The notes below the pieces were generated by a model. It ran no database searches and was not told where the DNA came from. It saw only the letters and a list, made by a program, of their open reading frames with translations. From Salegentibacter sp. (GTDB lineage Bacteria; Bacteroidota; Bacteroidia; Flavobacteriales; Flavobacteriaceae), in assembly GCA_024635795.1 (NCBI GenBank), contig JAGXIH010000020.1:62001-126000 (forward strand): a DNA stretch of 64,000 nt, written 5' to 3'. Below, piece after piece: positions 1-8,525 of this stretch. A program made the position numbers and the translations under genes. How positions within the stretch are numbered: the stretch's first letter is position 1; each line of letters starts with the position of its first letter.

Positions 1-118
1 AAAATGCCCGTCTGAATATTCATTTTTATAAGATACTTAGATGAAACTGAAGAAAAAGCTACCGACTCATATTTGGGTAAAGAAGCTAAATCTATCTGTT
101 CGTTGTTAAAATCTTTGG
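1..118. other. Window edge, no clear gene
   Basis: Nothing can be firmly assigned here. In plus frame 3 an open frame enters from the window edge and ends at a TGA at 42-44, so the last 13 codons of an upstream gene are possible. The fragment is too short to identify. The rest is AT-rich spacer downstream of the minus-strand menB stop. Confidence 0.2.
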
Positions 119-958
119 CTATGGGATCCATTTTTTATCAAAATTAGGTTTTCTTTTTTCAAGAAAAGCATCACGACCTTCTTTGGCTTCATCGGTCATA
201 TAGGCAAGACGTGTAACTTCTCCAGCAAAAACCTGCTGGCCGACCATTCCGTCATCGGTCATATTCATGGCGAATTTCAGCATTTTTATCGAAGTTGGTG
301 ATTTTTCCATAATTTCCTGCGCCCATTCATAAGCAGTATCTTCCAGCTCATCGTGCGGAATTACCGCATTTACCATCCCCATTTCGTAAGCTTCCTGGGC
401 TGAGTAATTTCTTCCGAGGAAAAAGATCTCGCGGGCCTTCTTCTGGCCTACCATTTTCGCTAAATAAGCCGACCCATAGCCGGCATCGAAACTCGTCACA
501 TCGGCATCGGTTTGTTTAAAAATAGCATGTTCCTTACTGGCAAGCGTTAGGTCACAAACCACGTGTAAACTATGCCCACCTCCTACGGCCCAACCCGGAA
601 CCACGCAAATTACAGCTTTCGGCATAAACCGAATTAATCGTTGTACTTCCAGAATATTCAAACGATGATACCCATCTTCCCCAATATAACCCTGATGACC
701 CCGGGCTTTTTGATCGCCCCCGCTACAAAATGCCCATTTTCCATCTTTAGCTGAAGGCCCTTCTGCTGAAAGCAAAACAACCCCAATAGAAGTATCTTCA
801 TGGGCATTGTGAAAGGCGTCCAGTAACTCGCTGGTAGTCTTAGGCCTGAAAGCATTCCTAACCTCCGGGCGGTTAAAAGCGATACGGGCTACCCCATTAG
901 CTTTCTTATAGGTTATATCCTCATACTCCTTAACTGTTTTCCAGTCTATCTTGCTCAT
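119..958 (-). CDS. menB: 1,4-dihydroxy-2-naphthoyl-CoA synthase (MenB)
   Basis: MenB closes the ring of o-succinylbenzoyl-CoA to give 1,4-dihydroxy-2-naphthoyl-CoA in menaquinone synthesis; it is cytosolic and in the crotonase fold. At 279 residues it is full length (E. coli about 285). The oxyanion-hole segment CVVPGWAVGGGHS lies near residues 118-130. The active-site stretch QTDADVTSFDAGYGSA lies at 149-164, with Asp151, Ser156 and Asp158 matching the Mycobacterium-type residues. Asp151 replaces the Gly of E. coli-type enzymes, which predicts a bicarbonate-independent (type II) MenB. It lies near menD, menF and menI on the same strand but is separated from them by three other genes. Confidence 0.96.
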   Translation of the reverse strand: MSKIDWKTVKEYEDITYKKANGVARIAFNRPEVRNAFRPKTTSELLDAFHNAHEDTSIGVVLLSAEGPSAKDGKWAFCSGGDQKARGHQGYIGEDGYHRLNILEVQRLIRFMPKAVICVVPGWAVGGGHSLHVVCDLTLASKEHAIFKQTDADVTSFDAGYGSAYLAKMVGQKKAREIFFLGRNYSAQEAYEMGMVNAVIPHDELEDTAYEWAQEIMEKSPTSIKMLKFAMNMTDDGMVGQQVFAGEVTRLAYMTDEAKEGRDAFLEKRKPNFDKKWIP

Positions 959-1030
959 AATTTAAATTTTAATGTAAAAATAAGATTTTTTGATGCTTCG
1001 GAAGAATTTAAAAATTTAAACAAAAGTATT

Positions 1031-1038
1031 TAGATTTG
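1031..1038 (+). promoter_or_regulatory. Putative -7 promoter element
   Basis: TAGATTTG fits the Bacteroidota -7 consensus TAnnTTTG and lies 35 bases before the ATG at 1073. I see no good -33 TTG at the usual distance, so the assignment is tentative. Confidence 0.4.
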
Positions 1039-1072
1039 CATTGTTTTTGATATCATTACGTAAAACTCCAAG

Positions 1073-1555
1073 ATGAAATTCCGCTTACTATTCCTTTTTT
1101 TCTTCTTCTCTGGTATTTCAGGCCTTGTAGCTCAGGAATTTGAAGCCTGGAATGCCGCCGATTTTGATTTGAACCGAAAGGAACTTAACCGAAGCCTGGA
1201 TGATTTTGATTTCGGCTTTGAGAAATCTAATTTTAATTTACCCAACGGAAAATTCCTGAATGTAGATAAAAATAAAAGAAACGGAATAGACATCGTTGCA
1301 CTGATCGATGAAAAGAATAACTACCGGCAGCGCACTGTAGATATTGGTTCACCCATCCCTAAAAAGGAAAGAAAGGATTTTGAATTTTCAAATCAAACCG
1401 GTTTGTACAATCGTGCTCAAGTAGAAAACGACGCCCTTAATTCAAATCCATATTACCGAAACCAGCGAATTTATCAGAATGCTCTACACAACTCAGCAGT
1501 GAGAAGCATGTATGGGCGCAGGCCATATTATTCTCCTTACGGCAGGTATTATTGA
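1073..1555 (+). CDS. Secreted Asn/Tyr-rich hypothetical protein
   Basis: I do not recognise this 160-residue protein. It begins with a clear signal peptide: basic MKFR, a hydrophobic Leu/Phe core, and a likely cleavage after VAQ near residue 21. The mature part is rich in Asn, Asp and Arg, has no Cys and ends in a Tyr/Arg-rich tail (YGRRPYYSPYGRYY). It has no transmembrane helix after the signal and no lipobox, so a periplasmic or surface location is inferred. It is divergent from menB and converges with the CvfB-like gene, overlapping that gene's 3' end by 7 bases. Confidence 0.75.
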   Translation: MKFRLLFLFFFFSGISGLVAQEFEAWNAADFDLNRKELNRSLDDFDFGFEKSNFNLPNGKFLNVDKNKRNGIDIVALIDEKNNYRQRTVDIGSPIPKKERKDFEFSNQTGLYNRAQVENDALNSNPYYRNQRIYQNALHNSAVRSMYGRRPYYSPYGRYY

Positions 1556-2388
1556 TTTTCTCTTAGGTAGATCCCGTCTTCGGTGATGTCGATCTTACGT
1601 TGCTTATAAAGATTCCCTGCAGCGCGTTTAAAACTCTTTTTACTCATCTCCAGCATATTTTGTATCTGGGCAGGATCAGACTTATCAGTGAGCTTAAGAT
1701 GGCCGTGGTTTGCCGCAAGTTCATCTAAAATGCGTTGAGCATTGGGTTCAATACTTCTGTAACCCGGCCGCTGAAGCATAACATCTATCTTCCCATCTGG
1801 CCTGGTTTTTTTTATAAAGCCTTTTACATGATCCCCAACATTAATTGGTTGGAAGATTTCATCGTTATATAGCAGACCCTGGTGAATTTCATTGATAATC
1901 ACATTATATCCGAGATCAGACTTATTGCTGATGATAAGGTCAACTTCTTCAAAAGGTTCTACCGTTAATTCAGAATTATCGAGAAATGCGTGAACCTTAC
2001 TTGAGGCCACCAAACGATTAGTTTCTTCGTCTAAATAACAAAAGACCAAATATCTCCCGTCTTTTTTCATCGGGTAAGCCTGTTCCTTAAAAGGAACGAA
2101 CAAATGTTTCTCCAATCCCCAGTCAAGGAATGCTCCAAATTCATTTACTTCAACACATTTTAAAAAGGCAAATTCGTCAAGTTTTACAAGTGGTTTTAAG
2201 GTAGTTGCCACAGGCCGTTCTTCGTGGTCCAGATAAACAAAAACTTCAATCTCCCCACCTATTTCCCAGGTTTCAGGGATGTATTTATTCGGAAGTAAAA
2301 CCTCATCACCTTCTTCATTGGTTAGAAAAAGTCCGGGCTCGGTTTCCCGATCTATAGTAAGGGTGTGATATTCACCAATATTCAGCAT
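1549..2388 (-). CDS. CvfB-like S1 RNA-binding protein
   Basis: This 279-residue cytosolic protein has the layout of the CvfB/YitL family: three consecutive S1-type OB folds (about residues 1-65, 66-140 and 145-215) and a C-terminal winged helix (about 220-279) that includes MSKKSFKRAAGNLYKQRKI. Within the S1 repeats, segments such as VNEFGAFLDWGLEKHLFVP and IKKTRPDGKIDVMLQRPGY are diagnostic. The family is linked to RNA binding and post-transcriptional control in Firmicutes, but the role in Bacteroidota is not known. It is next to, but not obviously co-regulated with, the DUF2853 gene. Confidence 0.88.
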   Translation of the reverse strand: MLNIGEYHTLTIDRETEPGLFLTNEEGDEVLLPNKYIPETWEIGGEIEVFVYLDHEERPVATTLKPLVKLDEFAFLKCVEVNEFGAFLDWGLEKHLFVPFKEQAYPMKKDGRYLVFCYLDEETNRLVASSKVHAFLDNSELTVEPFEEVDLIISNKSDLGYNVIINEIHQGLLYNDEIFQPINVGDHVKGFIKKTRPDGKIDVMLQRPGYRSIEPNAQRILDELAANHGHLKLTDKSDPAQIQNMLEMSKKSFKRAAGNLYKQRKIDITEDGIYLRENQ

Positions 2389-2496
2389 AACAAAAATTTA
2401 AAATGCAAAGATACTTTATAATTACCGGCTTTCACTTAAAAACAGGAAATCCGCATTTTGTTTCCAAAAAGCGGATTTCTCATTATATGTTTCGGT

Positions 2497-2841
2497 CTAT
2501 TTATAGACGCTTTCTTTCTTGAAATGTTTGGTAAGCAGGTAATATACCACCGCACGATACTTGTTCCGGTTAGATTTCCCGTATTTCTCCATTACCGCAT
2601 TTATGCCTACGTCCAGTTTCTCGTCGTCCTTAAGCCCCAGCTTTTTGATGAGAAAATTCTTTTTCACCGTTTCCATTTCAGATTCTGAAGAACTTGAAAC
2701 AGTTTCCGCATCGCTTCTGAAGATACTCGGGCCTAAAGCCTCAGTTACTTTTCTAAGAAGATCCACATCTGGCTCCTCCCCTACTTTTTCCTTTACGTCC
2801 TGGATATACTTTCCAACTTTTTCATCGGTTTTAGTTGCCAT
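2497..2841 (-). CDS. DUF2853 family protein
   Basis: This small soluble protein of 114 residues is mostly helical and matches the DUF2853 family, including the C-terminal block YGKSNRNKYRAVVYYLLTKHF. It has no signal peptide or membrane segment. The middle carries a Ser/Glu-rich linker (about residues 48-58). Function is unknown for the family. It lies between menD and the S1 protein on the same strand with gaps of 70 bases or more, so it may be transcribed on its own. Confidence 0.85.
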   Translation of the reverse strand: MATKTDEKVGKYIQDVKEKVGEEPDVDLLRKVTEALGPSIFRSDAETVSSSSESEMETVKKNFLIKKLGLKDDEKLDVGINAVMEKYGKSNRNKYRAVVYYLLTKHFKKESVYK

Positions 2842-2911
2842 ACTTTTTAAGTTAAATAGTTAATATGCTTAAAGTTAGCAAAAAACAGGACTTAATACCG
2901 AAAATCAAATC

Positions 2912-4645
2912 TTAAGATTTCATAAAATTGAAGTACTCCAGTAAAACCTCATCGTTGAGTTTTCGGGGGGTGAAAATTTCCAAAAGCTTAGGTCTTTCTG
3001 ATTCGTTGAAAAAGCTTTGCATTTCCTTCTCAATTTCTTCGGAATTTTTAGCCGAAGCATATTCTACCCCGTAAAGGTCACAAACCGGTTTAGCATCCAG
3101 GTGATGTACCGTTTCAAAATAAGTATCGAAATTCTCAGTATTCTTATTCCCAGGAAGTATTCTGAAAATTCCGCCACCCTGATTGTTCAACACAATTATC
3201 CTGAAATTAGAAGGCAGGTAGTTATTCCAAAGGGCGTTACTGTCGTAGAAAAAACTCAGGTCACCAACGATCAAAAGCGTTGGTTCTTTTGAGACACAGG
3301 CGGCTCCTGCAGCGGTTGATACACTGCCATCTATCCCGCTGGTGCCACGGTTACAAAAAATCCGCAAGGTCTCTTTCCATTTAAACAACTGCGCATAACG
3401 GATAATGGAACTGTTCCCTAGTTGCAGGATATACTTTTCAGGCACTGCAGGAGCGACAAGCTGCATCGCCTTAAGATCGGAATACGGAATCTCCTCCATA
3501 TATTCCTCGTGTCGTTCCTGTCGTTTCTGCCAGATCTCTTTCCAGTAATTTCCATAATCGCTTTCCTGGTTCTTCACCAAAGGAAGAAAATTGCTGAAAA
3601 ACGAATTTACATCGGTTTCAAAATGTTTGTTTAGGCAGAAAAAGGTATTGTATGCTTTTTTCTCATCGATATGCCAGTGTTGTTGAGGCTGATATTTCCT
3701 GAGGAAAGCTTTGATCTTTTTAGACACGATCATTCCCCCAAAAGTGAGCAGTATCTCCGGCTGGAGTTTTTTAAAAAACTCATCAGGATTTGCTTCTCTT
3801 TCAATAGGACCAATTACAGTATCGATCCTGGTTATGAAATCGGGGTGGTGCAAATTTGAGGTAGTTTCAGTAAAAAAGATCACCGAGTCATCTTTAGCCA
3901 GTTCGTCTAAAAACCTTTGTTCTACCGCATTGGGCTGAGCCACCCCAACGATCACCATCTTCCGCTTTGCCTTATTCCAGATATCAGCGTATGCGTTTAA
4001 CTGTTTTTCGGTATAAGTGCGCTCTTTGAGCTCTGGCAAGATCTGCAGCGGATTCACCTCAACATTTTCAACAAGGTCATACAAGGGCTCGTAAAAAGGC
4101 ACATTGAGGTGCACGGGACCTTTTCCTTCTATGGCCCTGTTCAGTGCCAGGTTGATCTCCCTCTCGTTGTGTTTCTGTGCTTCAAATTGTTTCTGCTGAA
4201 GTTTTGGATCAGTGGTGGTTTGGTCTAAGACCAACTCTGAATGTAAATTCGCCGAATACAGAATATGGTTTTCAAAAACATTCTTTTGCCTTATGGTTTG
4301 TCCATCCCCAATGTCAATACGTTCTATCGGCCGGTCAGCCGAAATGATCACCAACGGAATATCACTGTAAAAAGCCTCGGCAATGGCGGGATAATAATTC
4401 AGCAAAGCAGATCCTGAACTGCAAACCAGGGCCACAGGTTGTTGGAGTTGCTGAGCCATTCCTAAAGCGAAAAATGCCGCGGATCTCTCATCAATTATAC
4501 TATATGGTTTAATTTCGGGATGATGGGTAAATCCGAGAGTGAGCGGAGCATTTCGTGAACCCGGGGAGATTACTACGTGATGTATATTTTTGGCCACACA
4601 AAGTGCTACAACCGAGCGGGCAACAGGTATTTTGGAGTATTTCAC
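2912..4645 (-). CDS. menD: SEPHCHC synthase (MenD)
   Basis: MenD is the ThDP- and Mg-dependent enzyme that joins isochorismate and 2-oxoglutarate in menaquinone synthesis. Its 577 residues are full length. The N-terminal motif ISPGSRNAPL (26-35) and the catalytic Glu in IDERSAAFFALG (51-62) are present, followed by the NRGTSGIDGSVSTAAG segment and the ThDP/Mg motif beginning GDLSFFYDSNALWN with downstream NNQGGGIF. The start codon is GTG. It follows menF on the same strand after a 118-base spacer that holds a palindromic repeat. Confidence 0.96.
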   Translation of the reverse strand: MKYSKIPVARSVVALCVAKNIHHVVISPGSRNAPLTLGFTHHPEIKPYSIIDERSAAFFALGMAQQLQQPVALVCSSGSALLNYYPAIAEAFYSDIPLVIISADRPIERIDIGDGQTIRQKNVFENHILYSANLHSELVLDQTTTDPKLQQKQFEAQKHNEREINLALNRAIEGKGPVHLNVPFYEPLYDLVENVEVNPLQILPELKERTYTEKQLNAYADIWNKAKRKMVIVGVAQPNAVEQRFLDELAKDDSVIFFTETTSNLHHPDFITRIDTVIGPIEREANPDEFFKKLQPEILLTFGGMIVSKKIKAFLRKYQPQQHWHIDEKKAYNTFFCLNKHFETDVNSFFSNFLPLVKNQESDYGNYWKEIWQKRQERHEEYMEEIPYSDLKAMQLVAPAVPEKYILQLGNSSIIRYAQLFKWKETLRIFCNRGTSGIDGSVSTAAGAACVSKEPTLLIVGDLSFFYDSNALWNNYLPSNFRIIVLNNQGGGIFRILPGNKNTENFDTYFETVHHLDAKPVCDLYGVEYASAKNSEEIEKEMQSFFNESERPKLLEIFTPRKLNDEVLLEYFNFMKS

Positions 4646-4664
4646 AAATATATATTTTGAAAAG

Positions 4665-4726
4665 GCGTCACTCTGAATCTGGTTCAGGGTCTCCTGCTTG
4701 AAATAAGAAATATTTCAGGAAGACGC
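4665..4726. repeat. Imperfect palindromic repeat in menF-menD spacer
   Basis: Outer arms GCGTC (4665-4669) and GACGC (4722-4726) enclose two further hairpins, CTGAA/TTCAG and TGAAATA/TATTTCA. The compact nested layout resembles the dispersed palindromic repeats common in flavobacterial spacers. It would be folded within a menF-menD transcript. Confidence 0.5.
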
Positions 4727-4763
4727 TCTATTTGTCACCCAAAATTACAATTTTCCAGCGGAT

Positions 4764-5918
4764 TTATTTAACTAAAACGGCCTTGATGGTCTGCGCCTTG
4801 TCTTGCGTTTCTTCAAATTCCTGAAGAGGATCCGAATCTTTGGTTATCCCACCACCAACGAAGATCTCAGCTTCATCATCTTCAATCTTCATACAGCGTA
4901 AGTTAACAAATAAAGAAGTTGACGAACTGATGCTTCCATAAGCCTGGTTCTCCTGATTTCTTCGGTTTGAGTTGCGCTTAGTCTCCTTTTTTAAATTCAG
5001 CTCTCCCAGAAAGCCCGTATAGAATTCGCGGTCGTAATTTTCATTTTTTAATATGAACTCCATTGCGATATCCCGGGGCATCCCACAAACCGCAGGCGTG
5101 GGATGAAGGGTCATTATCAGTTCCTTTAAATTTGAAGTATCAGGTTGAATATCTCCCTGGATATCAGTGCGCAGATGCAGGAGGTTTCCGGCTCTGGCTG
5201 TGTAAGCTTCAGATCGCGAAACCTTTCCGGCGGTTACCTTTTCAACTCTTTCAAGGATATAATCGGTAACTATCTTTTGTTCTTCAATTTCCTTCTCTCC
5301 CCAGGTTACATCGGTGATTCCTTTAAAAGCCTGGGTTCCCGCCAGGGCCATTGTTTTGAATTTATTTCTTTCAACCTGAAGCAGGGTTTCGGGGGTTGCG
5401 CCTAACCAGATATCGGTTTTCGGGTGAAACCAGACATAAACAAAAGCCTCTTTATATTTCTTCAGCAAATCCTTAAAAATCTCCAGTGGTCCCAGTTGAG
5501 TTTCCACTTCTTCTTTGCGTGATAATACCACTTTTTTAAAGGCTCCCGCCATAATAGCATCTATGCCTTTCTGAACAAGGTTCTCGTGAGCGGACTTTTC
5601 CTTCTGAATAAATTGTTCCGGTGGAAATTCGGGGCTCTCTTTCTCCAGGGCCTTTTCGTGATCTATAAATCCGGAATATTCAGTTTGTAGGAATTCAGCC
5701 TTTTCCTGTGGAATAATATAGGTAGGTAACTGGCTTTCAAAAGGCGCAAAAACAAATCCGCTTTCGGTAAAATCATTCACCAGGTTTTCCGAAGCATCTT
5801 CCTGCAACAGGGCAGTGGTCATCCCTCTACCCGATCCCGGATCGTGCCAGGCTACAAATGGCTTTCCCTTGTGCAAATGCTCTTCAAGCCGACTAAAAAA
5901 TTCTTCTGCATTCATCAT
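4764..5918 (-). CDS. menF: Isochorismate synthase (MenF)
   Basis: The enzyme converts chorismate to isochorismate, the entry step to menaquinone, and is Mg-dependent. The 384-residue chorismate-binding domain shows FKKVVLSRKEE (128-137), GATPETLL (173-180), ALAGTQAFKG (191-200), the LLHLRTDIQGDI strand (246-257) and TLHPTPAVCGMPRD (270-283). A charged insertion at about residues 310-332 (KETKRNSNRRNQENQ) interrupts the final GFLGELN-to-NLRC region. menI ends one base upstream of its start, so the two are almost certainly co-translated. An entC-type siderophore role is unlikely given the menI/menD neighbours. Confidence 0.93.
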   Translation of the reverse strand: MMNAEEFFSRLEEHLHKGKPFVAWHDPGSGRGMTTALLQEDASENLVNDFTESGFVFAPFESQLPTYIIPQEKAEFLQTEYSGFIDHEKALEKESPEFPPEQFIQKEKSAHENLVQKGIDAIMAGAFKKVVLSRKEEVETQLGPLEIFKDLLKKYKEAFVYVWFHPKTDIWLGATPETLLQVERNKFKTMALAGTQAFKGITDVTWGEKEIEEQKIVTDYILERVEKVTAGKVSRSEAYTARAGNLLHLRTDIQGDIQPDTSNLKELIMTLHPTPAVCGMPRDIAMEFILKNENYDREFYTGFLGELNLKKETKRNSNRRNQENQAYGSISSSTSLFVNLRCMKIEDDEAEIFVGGGITKDSDPLQEFEETQDKAQTIKAVLVK

Positions 5919-6338
5919 TTACTTATTTTTTGGTAAAGCGATAGTTGTGAGTTTCACAAGCGAGATCAGGTTGTTCTCCTCATCGGTAATCTTTATTTCC
6001 CAAAGTTGAGTGGTACGTCCTTTATGGATAAAACTGGCTTTAGCATAAACAAAACCTTCAGAAATACTTTTTAAATGATTAGCCGAAATCTCAATCCCGC
6101 GAATAAAAAACTCTTCGGTATTCAAAAAAACATAACTGGCCATACTTCCAACGCTTTCTGCAAGGGCTACGCTGGCCCCTCCGTGTAACACGCCGTCCGG
6201 CTGATGTACTTTTGAAGTTACCGGCATTCTTGCAACGAGATAATTGTCTCCTGCTTCAGTAAATTCAATATCAAGGGTTTCCATCAATGTGTTTTTGCAC
6301 ACTTTTCTGGAAAGCTCCAGAATTTCTTCTTGGGTCAT
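5919..6338 (-). CDS. menI: DHNA-CoA thioesterase, hotdog fold (MenI)
   Basis: This 139-residue hotdog-fold protein closely resembles E. coli MenI/YdiI, which hydrolyses 1,4-dihydroxy-2-naphthoyl-CoA. The signature GVLHGGASVALAESVGS lies at residues 49-65, with the catalytic Glu61, and the HKGRTTQLWEIKI strand follows. I chose the ATG at 6338. An open frame continues upstream to 6518, but those 60 codons do not look like protein, cover a dispersed repeat and overlap the divergent hydrolase gene. It abuts menF, which supports a menaquinone role over phenylacetate metabolism (PaaI). Confidence 0.9.
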   Translation of the reverse strand: MTQEEILELSRKVCKNTLMETLDIEFTEAGDNYLVARMPVTSKVHQPDGVLHGGASVALAESVGSMASYVFLNTEEFFIRGIEISANHLKSISEGFVYAKASFIHKGRTTQLWEIKITDEENNLISLVKLTTIALPKNK

Positions 6339-6367
6339 CACAATAAGATTGGTTACTTTGTCAACTA

Positions 6368-6473
6368 CCTCGGGGCAAGCCCACGAAGTATTATAGAAAA
6401 ATATTTTGATTTTGAGGCCCGCCTGCGGAACGGGCAGGCAAACCTCAAAACATTTAAAATCTCGATTATCGAG
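6368..6473. repeat. Dispersed repeat, CGGGGCAAGCC / CTCGATTATCGAG type
   Basis: The element contains TCGGGGCAAGCCCACGAAG (6370-6388), a GC-rich palindromic centre around GCCTGCGGAACGGGCAGGC (6421-6439), and the palindrome CTCGATTATCGAG (6461-6473). The same blocks occur at 32710-32785 in the other orientation. It fills the divergent spacer between menI and the hydrolase gene. Confidence 0.7.
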
Positions 6474-6488
6474 TAAAAATACGTAAAA

Positions 6489-7130
6489 ATGAGCAACAAG
6501 AAACAGGTTTCCTACCAAAGCACCAATACCTATGAGGTTTTAAACACTTTCAGTCCTAAGACTAAAAACGTTTGGGTGGTTTGCCACGGCATCGGTTATT
6601 TGAGTCGGTATTTTCTGAAATATTTCAAACATTTAAACCCGGAAGAGAATTACATCATCGCCCCGCAGGCTCCCTCCAAATACTATCTCAGCGGAAAATA
6701 CACCCATGTGGGCGCCTCCTGGCTCACCCGCGAAAACACCGAATTGGAAACCGAAAATGTGCTGAACTATCTCGATGAAGTCTATAAAGCTGAAAATCTG
6801 CAAGATGCGCCAAAACTTCTCCTGTTTGGTTATTCCCAGGGAGTTTCGGTGGTTACAAGGTGGGCTGCAAAACGAAAGATTGCCTGTGATCACTTGATAA
6901 TGCATTCAGGAAAGGTGCCTGCGGAATTAAATCCTGAAGATTTCTCTTTTCTGAAAAACACAGGCTTTTCTTTTATCTATGGCAAGCAGGATGAATATTT
7001 AAAAGATGGTGTCATTAAAAAAGAAAAAGAACGCCTGAAAGAAATATTTCCAGCAAATTTGAAGATTCACAGTTTTGAAGGCGGGCACGAGGTGAGCAGA
7101 GAATTGATTACTGAAATAGCAGAAATTTAA
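6489..7130 (+). CDS. Predicted esterase, alpha/beta-hydrolase fold
   Basis: This 213-residue cytosolic protein belongs to the carboxylesterase/phospholipase (YpfH/lysophospholipase-like) branch of alpha/beta hydrolases. It shows the oxyanion segment VVCHGIGYLSRYF (30-42), the nucleophile elbow FGYSQGVS with Ser116, a likely acid in FIYGKQDEY (near residue 168-176) and the final His in EGGHEVS. There is no signal peptide. The substrate cannot be told from the sequence. It is divergent from menI, and a palindrome with a T-run directly after its stop should end its transcript. Confidence 0.85.
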   Translation: MSNKKQVSYQSTNTYEVLNTFSPKTKNVWVVCHGIGYLSRYFLKYFKHLNPEENYIIAPQAPSKYYLSGKYTHVGASWLTRENTELETENVLNYLDEVYKAENLQDAPKLLLFGYSQGVSVVTRWAAKRKIACDHLIMHSGKVPAELNPEDFSFLKNTGFSFIYGKQDEYLKDGVIKKEKERLKEIFPANLKIHSFEGGHEVSRELITEIAEI

Positions 7131-7132
7131 TT

Positions 7133-7150
7133 AACCCTTGCAGGGTTTTT
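7133..7150 (+). terminator. Hairpin terminator after esterase gene
   Basis: AACCCT/AGGGTT arms (7133-7147) separated by TGC are followed by a T-run and start 2 bases past the esterase stop. The sequence also belongs to the ACCCTTGCAGGGTT repeat family seen at 8484 and 25213. Confidence 0.6.
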
Positions 7151-7221
7151 GGATTAAATTGCAAAATCCGATAATCCTTTTAAATTTATATTCATAAAAT
7201 TAAAACTAACTCCACTGATTT

Positions 7222-8475
7222 TTGAAAAATAAAGAACTCCTGAAAAGCATAGGCCCCGGATTCCTGCTGGCGGGAGCTGCCATTGGAGTATCTCATTTGG
7301 TGCAGGCTACCCGCGCCGGCGCCGATTACGGTTTCATCTTAATCTGGGTACTTATTCTTGCCTGTATCTCTAAATATCCTTTTCTGGAATTTGGCCCCCG
7401 TTATGCGGCAGCTACCGGGCAGCATCTAATCTCGGGTTATAAACGCCTGGGAAAATTCCCCTACTGGATTTACATTTTTATTACCATCGGGAGTATGTTT
7501 ATCATCCAGGCGGCAGTTACCATTGTTACTGCGGGCCTTGCAGAACGCCTTTTCAATTTTGGATGGTCGCCTTTTATCTGGAGTCTGACAATTCTTGGGG
7601 CTAGTATTGCCTTGCTTTTAATCGGAAAATATCCCGGCCTGGATAAGAGTATGAAGGTAATCGTGAGCTTGCTAACTTTGGCCACACTCTTCGCCGTAAT
7701 TATGGCTTTTGGCGCAGGCACGCTGGAAACTGCCATAGAAACCAAAGCCCCTTCATTATGGACCACCGCAAGTCTGGGGTTTATTATCGCTTTTATGGGG
7801 TGGATGCCAATCCCGCTTGATGCTTCTGTCTGGCATTCTATATGGACCCGGGAAAAAGCAATTCAGAGCAAACAGAAAACCTCGGTTAAAGGAGCTTTCG
7901 TCGATTTCAATGTAGGATATCTTGCCGCTGCATTTATTGGTTTGCTGTTTTTCCTGCTGGGAGTTTTAGTGATGTTTGGCAGTGGCTCTTCCTTTTCAGG
8001 AAATAGTGTGGAATTTTCCAGCCAGCTGGTGGAACTCTACGGAAAAACCCTGGGAGCCTGGAGCAAACCCTTAATCTCTGTCGCTGCTTTCATCGCTATG
8101 CTGAGTACAGTAATCACCGTAACCGATGCCTTTCCCCGTGTAATTTCAGAATTAAAAGATCCGGAGAAAAATACCCTGAAAGACAGAAAACAAAAATGGA
8201 AGATCTACAGCTGGGCTGTCTTTCTTATTCCGGTTTTTTCGCTTTCCATATTATTCTTTCTTTCAGGTTCCTTTACGATTTTGGTGGATTTCGCCGCCGG
8301 ACTTTCATTTCTCTCGGCACCTTTTTTAGCCTGGTTTAATTACAAACTCGTCACCGGAAAACAAATGCCCAAAAGACACCGCCCGGGCAAAAAATACCGC
8401 ATCTTCAGCCTGGTTTGTTTCTGGTTTTTGGTGCTGTTTAATCTAGGATATTTGTATTATAGTTTTTTGGTTTAA
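7222..8475 (+). CDS. Divergent NRAMP-family transporter
   Basis: This polytopic membrane protein of 417 residues has about 11 hydrophobic segments and the NRAMP opening GPGFLLAGAAIG. The metal-coordinating DPGN motif of helix 1 is replaced here by GVSH. The helix-6 MPH region reads GWMPIPLDASVW. Canonical Mn/Fe uptake is therefore doubtful; another cation or a different substrate of the LeuT fold is possible. The start is TTG at 7222, which precedes the conserved KELLKSIGPGF opening. It stands alone between two hairpins and is not linked to a MntR/Fur-like gene. Confidence 0.82.
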   Translation: MKNKELLKSIGPGFLLAGAAIGVSHLVQATRAGADYGFILIWVLILACISKYPFLEFGPRYAAATGQHLISGYKRLGKFPYWIYIFITIGSMFIIQAAVTIVTAGLAERLFNFGWSPFIWSLTILGASIALLLIGKYPGLDKSMKVIVSLLTLATLFAVIMAFGAGTLETAIETKAPSLWTTASLGFIIAFMGWMPIPLDASVWHSIWTREKAIQSKQKTSVKGAFVDFNVGYLAAAFIGLLFFLLGVLVMFGSGSSFSGNSVEFSSQLVELYGKTLGAWSKPLISVAAFIAMLSTVITVTDAFPRVISELKDPEKNTLKDRKQKWKIYSWAVFLIPVFSLSILFFLSGSFTILVDFAAGLSFLSAPFLAWFNYKLVTGKQMPKRHRPGKKYRIFSLVCFWFLVLFNLGYLYYSFLV

Positions 8476-8483
8476 AATGAAAA

Positions 8484-8514
8484 ACCCTTGCAGGTTTTAA
8501 AAACCCGCAAGGGT
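8484..8514. repeat. ACCCTTGC...GCAAGGGT hairpin repeat
   Basis: The arms ACCCTTGC (8484-8491) and GCAAGGGT (8507-8514) form 8 pairs. One mismatch follows, then GGTTTT/AAAACC. It belongs to the same family as 7133-7147 and 25213-25249. Confidence 0.65.
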
Positions 8515-8525
8515 AGTATATAAAA

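Noticed and set aside
6339-6518. 60-codon N-terminal extension of menI
   Set aside because: It covers a dispersed repeat, is not family-like and overlaps the start of the divergent esterase gene. The ATG at 6338 matches MenI homologues.
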